Shown here: in pieces, positions 28,978 to 38,004 of the stretch | Layout of the letters: the number at the start of each line of letters is the position of its first letter | Position numbering within the stretch: position 1 is the first letter of the stretch | Source: Polynucleobacter hirudinilacicola | GTDB lineage: Bacteria; Pseudomonadota; Gammaproteobacteria; Burkholderiales; Burkholderiaceae | Direction: 5' to 3' | Length of the DNA stretch: 64,000 nucleotides | Assembly: GCF_002192535.1 (NCBI RefSeq) | Contig: NZ_NAIA01000003.1 | Span: 926,768 to 990,767 of the forward strand | The notes under the pieces: generated by a model | The model's input: the letters and a program-made list of their open reading frames with translations, nothing else | Told to the model about the DNA's origin: nothing | Database searches by the model: none | Position numbers and translations under genes: made by a program

Positions 28978-30210
28978 ATGCGCCTTCGTTCACTGATAAC
29001 CTGTCTTACCCTCTCCCTTGCCTTGCTAGGCTGCTCTTCCCTAGAGCGCAAATCTGCTGTTCCTGCCCAAGCAATGAGTAAAGCGCAAATTGCTGGATTG
29101 CCAAGTGTTCGTTACCTGATATCTACGCAGTCTGGGGTAGATGCCATGGTGAATGACGTGATACTTTTGGAGCAGTCCCGCGGTAAGAATGCCTTTACTG
29201 GTGATGCTAACTATTTAGCCCTTTCTGGTGGCGGGGATGATGGCGCTTTTGGCGCAGGTCTTTTAGTCGGCTGGTCTAAGCAAGGCACTAGACCCAACTT
29301 CAATTTAGTTACCGGAATTAGTACCGGTGCATTAATCGCTCCATTTGCCTATCTGGGAAAAGAATATGACCCAGCTCTGCGGAATGTCTACACCAATATC
29401 CAGCCCAAGGATATTTTTGTAGAGCGCGGCATTATCTCGGGGATATTTAGCGATGGCTTGGCAGACTCTACACCCCTATATCAACTGATTTCTAAATATG
29501 TTGATGCAGACTTTCTCAAGAAAATTGCCTATGAATACAACACCAATGGCCGCTGGTTATTGATCGGCACGACCAATATTGATGCAGGCGTGCCTGTAGT
29601 CTGGAATATGGGTCGTATTGCTAGTGTTGGCACACCCGAGGCACTAGAACTCTTTCGCCGCATCATGCTTGCTTCTGCCTCCATTCCAGGCGCATTCTCG
29701 CCGGTAATGTTTGATTTTTTAGTGGACTCACAAGCTTTTCAAGAAATGCATGTAGATGGCGGAGCTAGTACACAGGTATTTTTATACCCCTCTGCTGCCG
29801 CGCAGAAGGCGATTGAATTAGATATTCGGCGACGCAACAGTCGCCAGGCTTACATCATCCGTAACTCAAGGCTAGACCCTCGCTGGAATGAGACTCAGCG
29901 TAGTACGTTAAGTGTTGCAGGTCGGGCGATTTCTCAATTGATTCAAACCCAAGGTATTGGTGATCTCTATCGCATTTATACAATGACTAAGGCGGATAAT
30001 GTTGGATTCAATTTGGCCTATATCGGATCAGACTTTAATGAACCTCACCGAGAAGAGTTCGATACCAAGTATATGAATGCTCTATTCCAATATGGCTATG
30101 AGCATGCTGTAAAAGGATATCAGTGGAGTAAATACCCGCCAGGCTTTAGTGGTGCGTTTGATACCGATGGCGAGAAAATGATTCTGAATAAAGCAGGCAA
30201 CAAGAAGTAA
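28978..30210 (+). CDS. Patatin-like phospholipase lipoprotein
   Basis: A 410-residue lipoprotein (lipobox LLGC, Cys19) with a patatin hydrolase domain. The oxyanion-hole loop LSGGGDDGAFGAG is at residues 82-94, the nucleophile elbow GISTG has Ser115, and the catalytic Asp lies in HVDGGAS. The Ser-Asp dyad is complete, so it is probably an active lipid acyl hydrolase anchored in a membrane facing the periplasm. A Tyr-rich C-terminal segment (YGYEHAVKGYQWSKYPPG) follows. It stands alone, 72 bases after the CoA transferase, with no visible partner. Confidence 0.88.
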   Translation: MRLRSLITCLTLSLALLGCSSLERKSAVPAQAMSKAQIAGLPSVRYLISTQSGVDAMVNDVILLEQSRGKNAFTGDANYLALSGGGDDGAFGAGLLVGWSKQGTRPNFNLVTGISTGALIAPFAYLGKEYDPALRNVYTNIQPKDIFVERGIISGIFSDGLADSTPLYQLISKYVDADFLKKIAYEYNTNGRWLLIGTTNIDAGVPVVWNMGRIASVGTPEALELFRRIMLASASIPGAFSPVMFDFLVDSQAFQEMHVDGGASTQVFLYPSAAAQKAIELDIRRRNSRQAYIIRNSRLDPRWNETQRSTLSVAGRAISQLIQTQGIGDLYRIYTMTKADNVGFNLAYIGSDFNEPHREEFDTKYMNALFQYGYEHAVKGYQWSKYPPGFSGAFDTDGEKMILNKAGNKK

Positions 30211-30223
30211 AGACTCCCAAGAA

Positions 30224-30249
30224 AAACCTCAGTCAATCAGCTGGGGTTT
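30224..30249 (+). terminator. Weak terminator-like hairpin after the patatin gene
   Basis: AACCTCAG and CTGGGGTT flank an 8-base loop, an 8-bp stem with one U.G pair, beginning 14 bases after the stop codon. The U-tract on the plus strand is short, so the call is weak. Confidence 0.4.
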
Positions 30250-30490
30250 GGCCACATTAAAAAAGAACCGGAATCGAGAATTGGTTTATTTAACCAAGAA
30301 TATATGCTGAAAAGTAATCCAAGCCCCCACACTAATAAATAGTAGCGCAAGAAATTTACCCAACAGAATTCCTAGAGTAGATCAAAGCCAATAATTCCAA
30401 AGTCAGAAGTTATAGAAAATAGATTCACTGATGCCTTTGGTACTCAAGGGAAAGATTTGAAGATCAATAGGTATGTTTTTAGGTATGTAT
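30250..30490. other. Non-coding stretch with a possible gene remnant
   Basis: No complete gene is visible here. On the minus strand, about 30379 down to 30286, a short open stretch without an ATG encodes a hydrophobic helix-like peptide (LGILLGKFLALLFISVGAW and a few more residues, then stop). It is cut off upstream by a TGA. It may be the tail of a decayed membrane protein gene or chance; I see no ribosome site. Confidence 0.25.
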
Positions 30491-30491
30491 A

Positions 30492-30516
30492 AAAGAAAAA
30501 GGCCCGTTAGGGCTTT
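30492..30516 (-). terminator. Intrinsic terminator of tRNA-Ser
   Basis: On the minus strand GCCC, a TAAC loop, GGGC, then CTTTTTCTTTT. It lies 16 bases after the tRNA-Ser CCA end and is in the right orientation to end its transcript. The stem is short but the U-tract is strong. Confidence 0.65.
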
Positions 30517-30531
30517 ATCTACATACATCTG

Positions 30532-30621
30532 TGGCGGAAGAGGTGAGATTCGAACTCACGGAGGACTTTCATCCTCGCCAGTTTTCAAGACTGGTGCATT
30601 CAACCGCTCTGCCACTCTTCC
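30532..30621 (-). tRNA. tRNA-Ser (anticodon UGA)
   Basis: A 90-base class II tRNA on the minus strand. The acceptor stem is GGAAGAG/CTCTTCC. The anticodon stem CCAGT/ACTGG carries the loop CTTGAAA, which reads TGA. A long variable arm (CGAGGATGAAAGTCCTC) is typical of tRNA-Ser, followed by the T-arm GTGAGTTCGAATCTCAC and an encoded CCA end. It is followed by its own terminator. Confidence 0.97.
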
Positions 30622-30655
30622 TTTGATGTGAATCCCGGTTGATTCAAGCCACAGA

Positions 30656-31792
30656 TTATAGAGAACTTTTGATGAGCCCCTCTAAATGATTGGCAATTGC
30701 TAGGCTGGAGGTTAATCCTGGGGACTCAAAGCCATACAAGTTATAGAGACCCTGGAGACCATGGTCTTGTGGAGAGTTAAAACAAAAGTCTCCTGCAGGT
30801 GTGTTTGGCGGTACTATTTTGGCCCTCACACCTGAATAATCAGGCTGTAATGCGTTGTCCTTTAGGCCGGGCCAATACCTTCTTACGGCTTCATAAAAGC
30901 CATCCCCCCGCTTTGGATTGACCGTGTAATCGATTTGATCTTCCTCATCGATTTCTAACCATTCCACATCGGGACCAAACTTCGCTTGCCCACCCATATC
31001 TAAAGTGAGATGGACGCCAAGACCACCAGGCTCGGGAATCGGATAGATCAAATGGGTGAACGGTGATTTACCGGACAGTGAAAAGTAGTTTCCTTTTGCA
31101 AAATAGGCTTTGGGGATTTGGTCTGGGTTTAAATCCTCAATCTTTTGCGCAATTGCAGGTGCGCTCATACCAGCGCAATTAATTAAAAACTTGGTTTGTA
31201 ATTGCATGCCATCTGGACCACCAATTTCCAACTCGAATCCATTTCGTGCATTTTGTCCGATTGGCCTAGCGCCGATGAGTGGTGATTGATAAGCAACCAT
31301 TCCGCCAGCATCCTCAAATCCGCCCAATAAGGACAACATAAATCCATGGCTATCTACGATACCAGTCGAAGATGACAATATTGCAGCGAAACATTTCAGA
31401 TTAGGCTCAAGCGTTTTTGCCTCCCTTTCTGAAATCATTTTGATCTCAGGAACGCCGTTATTTTGAGCCTTATAAAAAATAGCCTGGAGATCATTCATTT
31501 GAGTTTCATCGCTTGCAACAATCAGCTTGCCATAAGGTCTTGTTGCCACCTGATGGCTGCGACAGTATTCGTAGAGCAGACGATTGCCCTCTACACAAAG
31601 TTTGGCCTTAAGTGAGTCCTTTGGGTAATAAATGCCAGCATGAATGACCTCACTATTGCGGGCACTGCTGATGGTGCCAAAGGCGCTCTCTCGCTCCAAT
31701 AGAATCGTCTCTCGACCCTGTAGGGCCATTTCTCTGGCGATTGCAAGGCCAATCACTCCTGCACCGACGACTACACAGTCAACCCGCTCCAT
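30656..31792 (-). CDS. FAD-dependent oxidoreductase, L-2-hydroxyglutarate oxidase-like
   Basis: A 378-residue flavoprotein of the DAO superfamily. The N-terminal dinucleotide-binding fold is CVVVGAGVIGLAIAREMA followed by an acidic ETILLERE end. The segment SSARNSEVIHAGIYYPKDSL, continued by KAKLCVEGNRLLYEYC, closely matches L-2-hydroxyglutarate dehydrogenase/oxidase (LhgO, human L2HGDH). That enzyme oxidises L-2-hydroxyglutarate to 2-oxoglutarate and passes electrons to the quinone pool. No 2-hydroxyglutarate partner genes flank it. A related amino-acid or glycerol-3-phosphate-type oxidase cannot be excluded. Confidence 0.82.
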   Translation of the reverse strand: MERVDCVVVGAGVIGLAIAREMALQGRETILLERESAFGTISSARNSEVIHAGIYYPKDSLKAKLCVEGNRLLYEYCRSHQVATRPYGKLIVASDETQMNDLQAIFYKAQNNGVPEIKMISEREAKTLEPNLKCFAAILSSSTGIVDSHGFMLSLLGGFEDAGGMVAYQSPLIGARPIGQNARNGFELEIGGPDGMQLQTKFLINCAGMSAPAIAQKIEDLNPDQIPKAYFAKGNYFSLSGKSPFTHLIYPIPEPGGLGVHLTLDMGGQAKFGPDVEWLEIDEEDQIDYTVNPKRGDGFYEAVRRYWPGLKDNALQPDYSGVRAKIVPPNTPAGDFCFNSPQDHGLQGLYNLYGFESPGLTSSLAIANHLEGLIKSSL

Positions 31793-31891
31793 TTATCCGT
31801 CCTAGGGCTTTATTTATCTTTGAATATGCTGAAATCGTAACATTTTCAATGTTTTAGTGGGTTTTGAGGTGCTTCTTGATAAAATCTACAT

Positions 31892-33385
31892 ATGTCTCCA
31901 AAACCGGCTAAAGAGAGCCTTCATTCCGTATTTTGCGCCCAGGATATCGCTCTAGATACTGCCTATCAAGGTATTGATAGCAAAAGCTGGAAATCCCTTT
32001 TTCGCCAGGCCAGAGAGTCTCATTTAGAGCAATTTATTGAGGACCTATTTGCCGGCAAAGCGGTCAATACCTCAGAAAATCGCCCCGCCCTCCATTCCGC
32101 TCTCAGAAATTTAGATAAAAAACCTGTATTCGTGAATGGTCAGGATGTTATGCCTGAAGTAGCGGATGTTTGGCATCGCATCGAAGGTTTATGCAACAAA
32201 TGGGTTGGTGTAACCGATGTCATTCATATTGGGATTGGAGGATCTGATTTTGGTCCTCGTCTCGCAATTGAGGCATTAGCACACGTACCCGATATTGATA
32301 GTCGCGGTATGCGCATGCACTTTCTGGCCAATATTGATACAGCGGAACTAAATCGCATACTGCATCGCGCACATCCCAATAGCACCCGCGTCATCATTGT
32401 CTCTAAGTCATTTACTACGCTAGAGACCACGATGAACGCCAAAGCAGTGGTGAAATGGCTTAAAGATAGCGGTCGCAATGATGTTCAGATTACTCAGGCC
32501 TTATTTGCCGTAACTGCAAACGTAGCAGCTGCCCAAGAATTTGGAATTGCTAAAGATAATATTTATCCATTTTGGGATTGGGTTGGTGGTCGCTACTCTG
32601 TGTGGTCTGCCGTTGGCCTCCCAATAGCCTTGCAATATGGATTCGATACGTTTAAAGAGTTTCTGGCCGGTGCACAGTTTATGGATCAGCATTTTATGTC
32701 AGCGCCTCTCGAAGAAAATCTTCCTGTCATCATGGCGCTTGCGCTGATTTATCAACAAAAGAAGCATCGCATTAAATCCTATGCGGTGATTCCATATGCC
32801 GATGCTTTAGATTGGTTTCCGAAGTGGTTGCAACAACTGGACATGGAGAGCAATGGTAAAAGCGTTGATAAAGACGGTATGCCAATCAAATATTCTTGCC
32901 CTGTCGTGTTTGGTAGCTCTGGCAGTAATGCCCAGCATTCATACTTTCAACTATTGCATCAAGGTTTAGATGTGATTCCGATTGACTTCATTGCGATTCG
33001 CGAACCGATGAGTCATCTTGCGGAAGCTAAAGCACATCACCGTATTTTGCTATCGAATTGCCTAGCTCAAGCACAGGCTTTGGCGAATGGTAAGAAAACA
33101 GATAATCCTAACAATACCTATCCTGGAAAACGCCCTAGCAATTTGTTGATTCTTCCTAAGCTCAATGCTTTTTATCTTGGCGCATTATTGGCGCTTTATG
33201 AAAATCGCACTACCGCGTTGGGCGCAATTTGGAATATCAATAGCTTTGATCAACCTGGCGTTGAGCTAGGAAAAGTGCTTGCTAAGCCCATTGAGCTAGC
33301 ACTTAAAAATGGGGTGACTGTACAAGCAGATGACAGCATCGATGCAACTACTGCCGCCCGTATTAATCTTTTTAACCAGTCTTGA
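31892..33385 (+). CDS. pgi: Glucose-6-phosphate isomerase
   Basis: Interconverts glucose-6-phosphate and fructose-6-phosphate. At 497 residues it is somewhat shorter than E. coli Pgi. Family signatures are VIHIGIGGSDFGPRLAIEAL (sugar-phosphate site), SKSFTTLETTMNA, the catalytic-Glu loop near GGRYSVWSAVGLPIAL, the His region with SNAQHSYFQLLHQG, and the C-terminal NSFDQPGVELGK with the catalytic Lys. It stands 45 bases before a phosphohexomutase gene, so the two link glycolytic intermediates to sugar-nucleotide precursors. Confidence 0.96.
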   Translation: MSPKPAKESLHSVFCAQDIALDTAYQGIDSKSWKSLFRQARESHLEQFIEDLFAGKAVNTSENRPALHSALRNLDKKPVFVNGQDVMPEVADVWHRIEGLCNKWVGVTDVIHIGIGGSDFGPRLAIEALAHVPDIDSRGMRMHFLANIDTAELNRILHRAHPNSTRVIIVSKSFTTLETTMNAKAVVKWLKDSGRNDVQITQALFAVTANVAAAQEFGIAKDNIYPFWDWVGGRYSVWSAVGLPIALQYGFDTFKEFLAGAQFMDQHFMSAPLEENLPVIMALALIYQQKKHRIKSYAVIPYADALDWFPKWLQQLDMESNGKSVDKDGMPIKYSCPVVFGSSGSNAQHSYFQLLHQGLDVIPIDFIAIREPMSHLAEAKAHHRILLSNCLAQAQALANGKKTDNPNNTYPGKRPSNLLILPKLNAFYLGALLALYENRTTALGAIWNINSFDQPGVELGKVLAKPIELALKNGVTVQADDSIDATTAARINLFNQS

Positions 33386-33430
33386 GTCATTTCATTAGCG
33401 CTATTTCGTAAGTTACCCAAAGGAAACTCC

Positions 33431-34816
33431 ATGCAACTATCGCCAACGATATTTAAAGCTTACGATATCCGCGGTATCATTAATGAGACCCTTGATCCCT
33501 CAATTGCTAAATTGATAGGACAAGCTTTTGGTACGGAGATGCGCGAGTTAGGTGAGACTGATGTTGTCATCGGTCGCGATGGTCGCCTATCAGGCCCAAG
33601 CTTGATTGAGGCCTTAACTGAAGGTCTACTCTCTACTGGTATCAATGTCATTGATTTAGGTATGGTGGCCACTCCGATGGTGTACTTTGCAGCCAATCAA
33701 ACGATTGATGGCAAGAAGCCAAAATCGGGCGTCATGATTACTGGCAGTCACAACCCACCGAACTACAACGGCTTCAAGATGGTATTAGGTGGCGCCGCTA
33801 TCTATGGCGATCAAATTCAGGCTTTACGGAAACGCATAGAAGCACAGAAATTTACGACCGGTCAAGGCACTCGCTCTACCTTTGATATCTTCCCGATGTA
33901 TCTCCAATACATTGTTGGCGATATCAAATTGGCTCGCCCGATCAAGATAGCGGTTGATTGCGGTAATGGCGTCGGTGGCGCCTTTGCTGGCCAGTTGTTT
34001 AGAGCGCTCGGCTGTGAAGTGCAAGAACTCTTTTGCGAAGTAGATGGTCATTTCCCAAATCACCACCCTGACCCAGCTCATATAGAAAATTTACAAGATC
34101 TGATTCATAACTTGCAGACTACTGATAATGAATTAGGTCTTGCTTTTGACGGTGACGCCGATCGCTTAGGCGTAGTCACCAAAGATGGTCAGGTGATTTT
34201 CCCTGACCGTCAAATGATGCTCTTTGCTAAAGATGTACTCTCTCGCAATCCTGGGGGTCAAATTATTTATGACGTGAAATGCACTCGCAATCTAGCAACG
34301 TGGGTGAAGCAGCATGGCGGAGAACCGGTGATGTGGAAAACAGGTCACTCACTAGTGAAAGCTAAGCTCAAAGAAACAGGCGCTCCATTAGCAGGCGAAA
34401 TGAGTGGGCATATATTCTTTAAAGACCGTTGGTTTGGATTTGATGACGGCCTTTATACTGGCGCTCGTTTGTTAGAGATTCTTTCGAAAGAAAAAAATCC
34501 TAATCAAACCCTCAATGAATTACCTAATGCGATCTGCACACCGGAACTGCAATTAGCCTGCGCTGAAGGCGAGCCTTTTGCACTTCTTGAGACAATGAAA
34601 GCCAACGCATCCTTTCCATCATCAGAATCCATTAATACGATTGATGGCATCCGTGTGGAGTATGCCGATGGATTTGGCTTAGCACGACCATCGAATACAA
34701 CGCCAGTTGTAGTGATGCGCTTTGAAGCAGATAGCGATGAGGCCATTAAACGCATTCAAGCCGAATTTAAAATCGCCCTATTAAACGTTAAACCTGACGC
34801 AATCCTCCCCTTCTAA
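33431..34816 (+). CDS. Phosphomannomutase/phosphoglucomutase (AlgC type)
   Basis: A 461-residue alpha-D-phosphohexomutase acting on mannose- or glucose-phosphates to supply exopolysaccharide and LPS precursors. The catalytic phospho-Ser is Ser106 in ITGSHNPPNYNG, the metal loop is DGDADRLG, and the sugar-binding loop is GEMSGHIFF. The C-terminal phosphate-binding loop lies near VRPSNT-like ARPSNTTPVVVMRFEA. RBS AAAGGAAA precedes the ATG. The next gene starts one base after its stop, so it is probably cotranscribed with the channel fusion. Confidence 0.94.
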   Translation: MQLSPTIFKAYDIRGIINETLDPSIAKLIGQAFGTEMRELGETDVVIGRDGRLSGPSLIEALTEGLLSTGINVIDLGMVATPMVYFAANQTIDGKKPKSGVMITGSHNPPNYNGFKMVLGGAAIYGDQIQALRKRIEAQKFTTGQGTRSTFDIFPMYLQYIVGDIKLARPIKIAVDCGNGVGGAFAGQLFRALGCEVQELFCEVDGHFPNHHPDPAHIENLQDLIHNLQTTDNELGLAFDGDADRLGVVTKDGQVIFPDRQMMLFAKDVLSRNPGGQIIYDVKCTRNLATWVKQHGGEPVMWKTGHSLVKAKLKETGAPLAGEMSGHIFFKDRWFGFDDGLYTGARLLEILSKEKNPNQTLNELPNAICTPELQLACAEGEPFALLETMKANASFPSSESINTIDGIRVEYADGFGLARPSNTTPVVVMRFEADSDEAIKRIQAEFKIALLNVKPDAILPF

Positions 34817-36562
34817 ATGCAGATCCGTTCAAAATTTTCCAGTCTTTATCTTTGGCCTTTGTTGGCCTGGCTCATGCTGTTCGTGCCTCTATCTTCCAGC
34901 CATTCAAAAGAATCTATCTCCGATCCTATTCGGGTGCAATTAGCGTGGATGCATCAAAGTCAGTTTGCGGGGTTCTATGTTGCGCAAGTGCGTAAGCACT
35001 TTGAGAATGAGGGGTTGCATGTCACTCTGATTGAAGGTGGCCCCAATATCAACCCTATTACTGAGCTACAAGAAGGCAGAGCCGATGTAGCAGTTTCTTG
35101 GCTGGCAAATGCTTGGAGTTTATCTGCTGACCAAAAGCATGTCACCAACATCGCGCAAATATTTTCTGGCTCCTCGCTAGCAGTCATATGCAGAATCAGC
35201 GCTGGCGTCTTTACCCCAAAAGATATCACCGGAAAAAAAATTGGTGTTTGGGGTTTGGGTGATGAATTAGTTGTCAATGAGATGTTAAATCGCTTGGAAA
35301 TTCCGCAAACTTCCGTAGAGTTAATTAGACAGGCGCCTAATGGACAGGATTTAATTGACGGCAAGGTTGCCTGTGCTACGACAATGGCTTACAACGAATA
35401 TTGGCAAATTTTGGAAAAGGGCATTCCCTCAACTGACCTCATCGTCATTAGCCCAGAACTTTTTGGCATTCCGCATATTGAGGATGGTCTGTACGTCATG
35501 ACGGATCGCCTCAGCTCCTCGGTATTTCGGACGCAAATGGTCAAGCTAGTCAAAGGACTACGTACCGGCTGGAAAGAGGCTCGCATTGCACCTACTCTGG
35601 CAGTTGAAATTATCCAACGCAAGGCCACGGTTCTAAATAAAGAACATCAGAAGCATATGTTGGAGTCAGTATTGGGCATCATTCCTGTAAATCCTAATGA
35701 ATTTGGCTTATTTGATTTGGGTCGCTATCAATCCGAAGTCAATCGCCTCCTATCGCCGGACAAAGTCAATCCAACGCCCGAACGTATTTGGACATACGAT
35801 ATCTGGAATGAGCTTAAAAAGGAGGATAAAAATACTACTCCTTTAACCCAGGCTACCAAGTTCTACGTTTCCAGCACTACCGGCATGCTGGCATTCAAAA
35901 TTTTGGTGTATTTCGGTGTCTTTACCTATGCTTTATCCGGAGTTTTAGAAGCCATTCACCGTGGCTATGACTTATGGGGGCGACTCATTTTGGCCTTCTT
36001 ATCTGGGGTTGGGGGCGGCACCCTAAGAGATCTTTTAATCGGTGGCGATCGATTGCCTTTCTATTACGTTAAAGACTTAACGTACCCGCTAGGGATTTTA
36101 TTGGTCGTTCTCATTACGTCTTCTATTGTTGCCGCACATCAAGATGCGCATATGAGTGATCTATTTAAGAAAACGAAAAAGTATGCTGATATCTTGGGAT
36201 TCACATCATTAGCCATTACTGGAGCAGCTATTTCTATTTCATCCAATCTCCCGTGGTTCTGGGCACCCATCTGTGCGGCATTAACTTGCGCTGGTGGCGG
36301 TATGCTCAGAGATATTGTGGTAAATCAAGAACCCAGTACGTTTAAAGGGGTTATCTATGAAGAAGTTGCCGTTGTGGGGGCCCTATTCCTAGTGGGAGGC
36401 CTGATGGTTGCCAACCATTTTGAATACACCGCATTGCCCGTTTACTTAAGTCTAATTCTAAGTATTATCCTCATCATTTGTCTGAGGCTGGCAATCTACA
36501 AATACCATTGGCGTTATCCCAAATTTTTAGGCGGCTCGGGCTTGGACTCAGACTCGCATTAA
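34817..36562 (+). CDS. NMT1/THI5-type solute-binding domain fused to a TRIC (UPF0126) cation-channel domain
   Basis: A 581-residue two-part membrane protein. Residues 1-30 are a signal or anchor. About 36-335 form a type II solute-binding domain of the NMT1/THI5/SsuA type (DPIRVQLAWMHQSQFAGFYV, GRADVAVSWLANAW, GKKIGVWG), the kind that binds pyrimidines, nitrate or sulfonates. From about 352 to 562 it becomes a multi-helix TRIC/UPF0126 domain with the family's duplicated glycine motif: GVGGGTLRD at 397-405 and CAGGGMLRD at 491-499. TRIC proteins are homotrimeric monovalent-cation channels with the N-terminus outside, which would place the binding domain in the periplasm. A ligand-controlled channel is my inference. 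It follows the mutase gene with no gap. No ABC permease or ATPase is adjacent. Confidence 0.85.
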   Translation: MQIRSKFSSLYLWPLLAWLMLFVPLSSSHSKESISDPIRVQLAWMHQSQFAGFYVAQVRKHFENEGLHVTLIEGGPNINPITELQEGRADVAVSWLANAWSLSADQKHVTNIAQIFSGSSLAVICRISAGVFTPKDITGKKIGVWGLGDELVVNEMLNRLEIPQTSVELIRQAPNGQDLIDGKVACATTMAYNEYWQILEKGIPSTDLIVISPELFGIPHIEDGLYVMTDRLSSSVFRTQMVKLVKGLRTGWKEARIAPTLAVEIIQRKATVLNKEHQKHMLESVLGIIPVNPNEFGLFDLGRYQSEVNRLLSPDKVNPTPERIWTYDIWNELKKEDKNTTPLTQATKFYVSSTTGMLAFKILVYFGVFTYALSGVLEAIHRGYDLWGRLILAFLSGVGGGTLRDLLIGGDRLPFYYVKDLTYPLGILLVVLITSSIVAAHQDAHMSDLFKKTKKYADILGFTSLAITGAAISISSNLPWFWAPICAALTCAGGGMLRDIVVNQEPSTFKGVIYEEVAVVGALFLVGGLMVANHFEYTALPVYLSLILSIILIICLRLAIYKYHWRYPKFLGGSGLDSDSH

Positions 36563-38004
36563 AGCTTGCTAAAGAAGCTCATTATTTTTTTAGTGAGTGT
36601 TTGGCGTCTTTCATTGACGGCCTCTTGTTGATTTGCAAGGCTCAAGGTCTTTTCATTTTGCGCCATGCGCATAGCCAATAGACTGGAAATGCGCTCGACT
36701 AGAATAGGCTTGGCCTGCAGAATCGGCGCCAAATCCTGCTTACGAATCTCAATGAGATGGGCGTTATCTCTGGCGAAAACATCAGCTGAACGGGGCTCGC
36801 CAGTTAATAAAGACATTTCACCAACACAATCTCCTGGCCACAAAGATGCCAGAATGACTTTCTCACCATTGTCTTTATAGGCAACTACCTCTAGGATTCC
36901 TTCGGCGATGATGTACATGCTGTCGGCCATTTCACCACGAGAAATAATTTGCTGACCGGCGTTATAGTGCAATGAAATGGCATTGTCTGAAAGCTTAACT
37001 ACCTCCTCTTCACTTAACACTTTGAGAATGCCAAATGGATAGACATTTTGTAGTGGTGGGAAATGACTGGAGTGTAGCGATGAAACCGATTGCACCAGAA
37101 TAGACGACTCAAGACTGATTCCAGAAGACTTCAGAAACCGTAAAATACTTTTGAGTACCAGATGCTTGGACTGGTTTGCAGAGTAGTCTGAAGCGCATTC
37201 GTAGCGGATCTTATAAGTCACGCTACCCGTTTGGACCAGAGTGACATAATTCCGAAACCAGCCAGTGAATTCTGGGTTATTGCGACAAACATACTCCAGA
37301 GCAGCATTCAAAATTTCTAAAATACGATCTTCGTTGTATTGAATATCCAATTGCAATACAGCTTCACGAATACTTTGCTGGGTTTGCTGGCTAATATTTG
37401 TAAATTGCAGCGCTAAAAATCGATTATTAGGAATACGGAACACTCGTAAATCACCATTTGTCTCCAAAGAGACATAGCGTCTATCCATTTCCTTAATCTG
37501 CGCGGAAACTAGATTTCCATTTTCGCTATATTCCACCCAATCACCGATAGCAATCAGATGGTCAGCCTGTAAGGTAATGCTGGCAGCAACGTCAGCAATC
37601 AAATCTCGGAATGCATAGCCAACTGCCAAACCCAAGGCGCCTGAGGCGGCTAATAGAGTGCTAATCGATTGATCGTAGAGAAGAATAAAGCCTAGCAATC
37701 CTATTAAGGTGTAAATCAGGATTGTGCCGGCCTGAACGAGAACGGCTGGAATTTGTCTATGCCGCTTTCTGGCATTCATGCGCAATACCGAAATGCGGAA
37801 AACGCAATCCAAAGTAAACGCAAATAAAGCAAACTGTAGTGCCGAAAGAATATCGCTTAATACAGGCAACTTATCAAGGTTCAAATGGGTTTCTTGCCAG
37901 CCCCAGGGAGTGCCAAGAGTATTACTCATCAGGTGGCCTAAAGCATAGTTGAGCAAAGCCAATACCAATAGAAACAGTTTTGGTCTCTTAAAAAAGAATT
38001 TCAA
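36559..38004 (-). CDS. MscS-family channel with cyclic-nucleotide-binding domain (bCNG type)
   Basis: A 481-residue channel. Helices lie at about 8-28, 50-70, 88-110 and 115-135. The pore helix GALGLAVGYAFRDLIADVA (122-140) resembles MscS TM3, and the MscS beta domain covers 140-210. A C-terminal cyclic-nucleotide-binding domain spans about 325-435, with the phosphate-binding cassette GEMSLLTGEPRSADV (Gly395, Glu396, Arg405 all present). So cAMP or cGMP binding is plausible. The architecture matches the described bacterial CNG channels of the MscS superfamily. Its start overlaps the lytic transglycosylase stop by 4 bases, tying it to the end of the pilus operon. Its stop overlaps the convergent TRIC-fusion gene by 4 bases. 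Confidence 0.9.
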   Translation of the reverse strand: MKFFFKRPKLFLLVLALLNYALGHLMSNTLGTPWGWQETHLNLDKLPVLSDILSALQFALFAFTLDCVFRISVLRMNARKRHRQIPAVLVQAGTILIYTLIGLLGFILLYDQSISTLLAASGALGLAVGYAFRDLIADVAASITLQADHLIAIGDWVEYSENGNLVSAQIKEMDRRYVSLETNGDLRVFRIPNNRFLALQFTNISQQTQQSIREAVLQLDIQYNEDRILEILNAALEYVCRNNPEFTGWFRNYVTLVQTGSVTYKIRYECASDYSANQSKHLVLKSILRFLKSSGISLESSILVQSVSSLHSSHFPPLQNVYPFGILKVLSEEEVVKLSDNAISLHYNAGQQIISRGEMADSMYIIAEGILEVVAYKDNGEKVILASLWPGDCVGEMSLLTGEPRSADVFARDNAHLIEIRKQDLAPILQAKPILVERISSLLAMRMAQNEKTLSLANQQEAVNERRQTLTKKIMSFFSKL

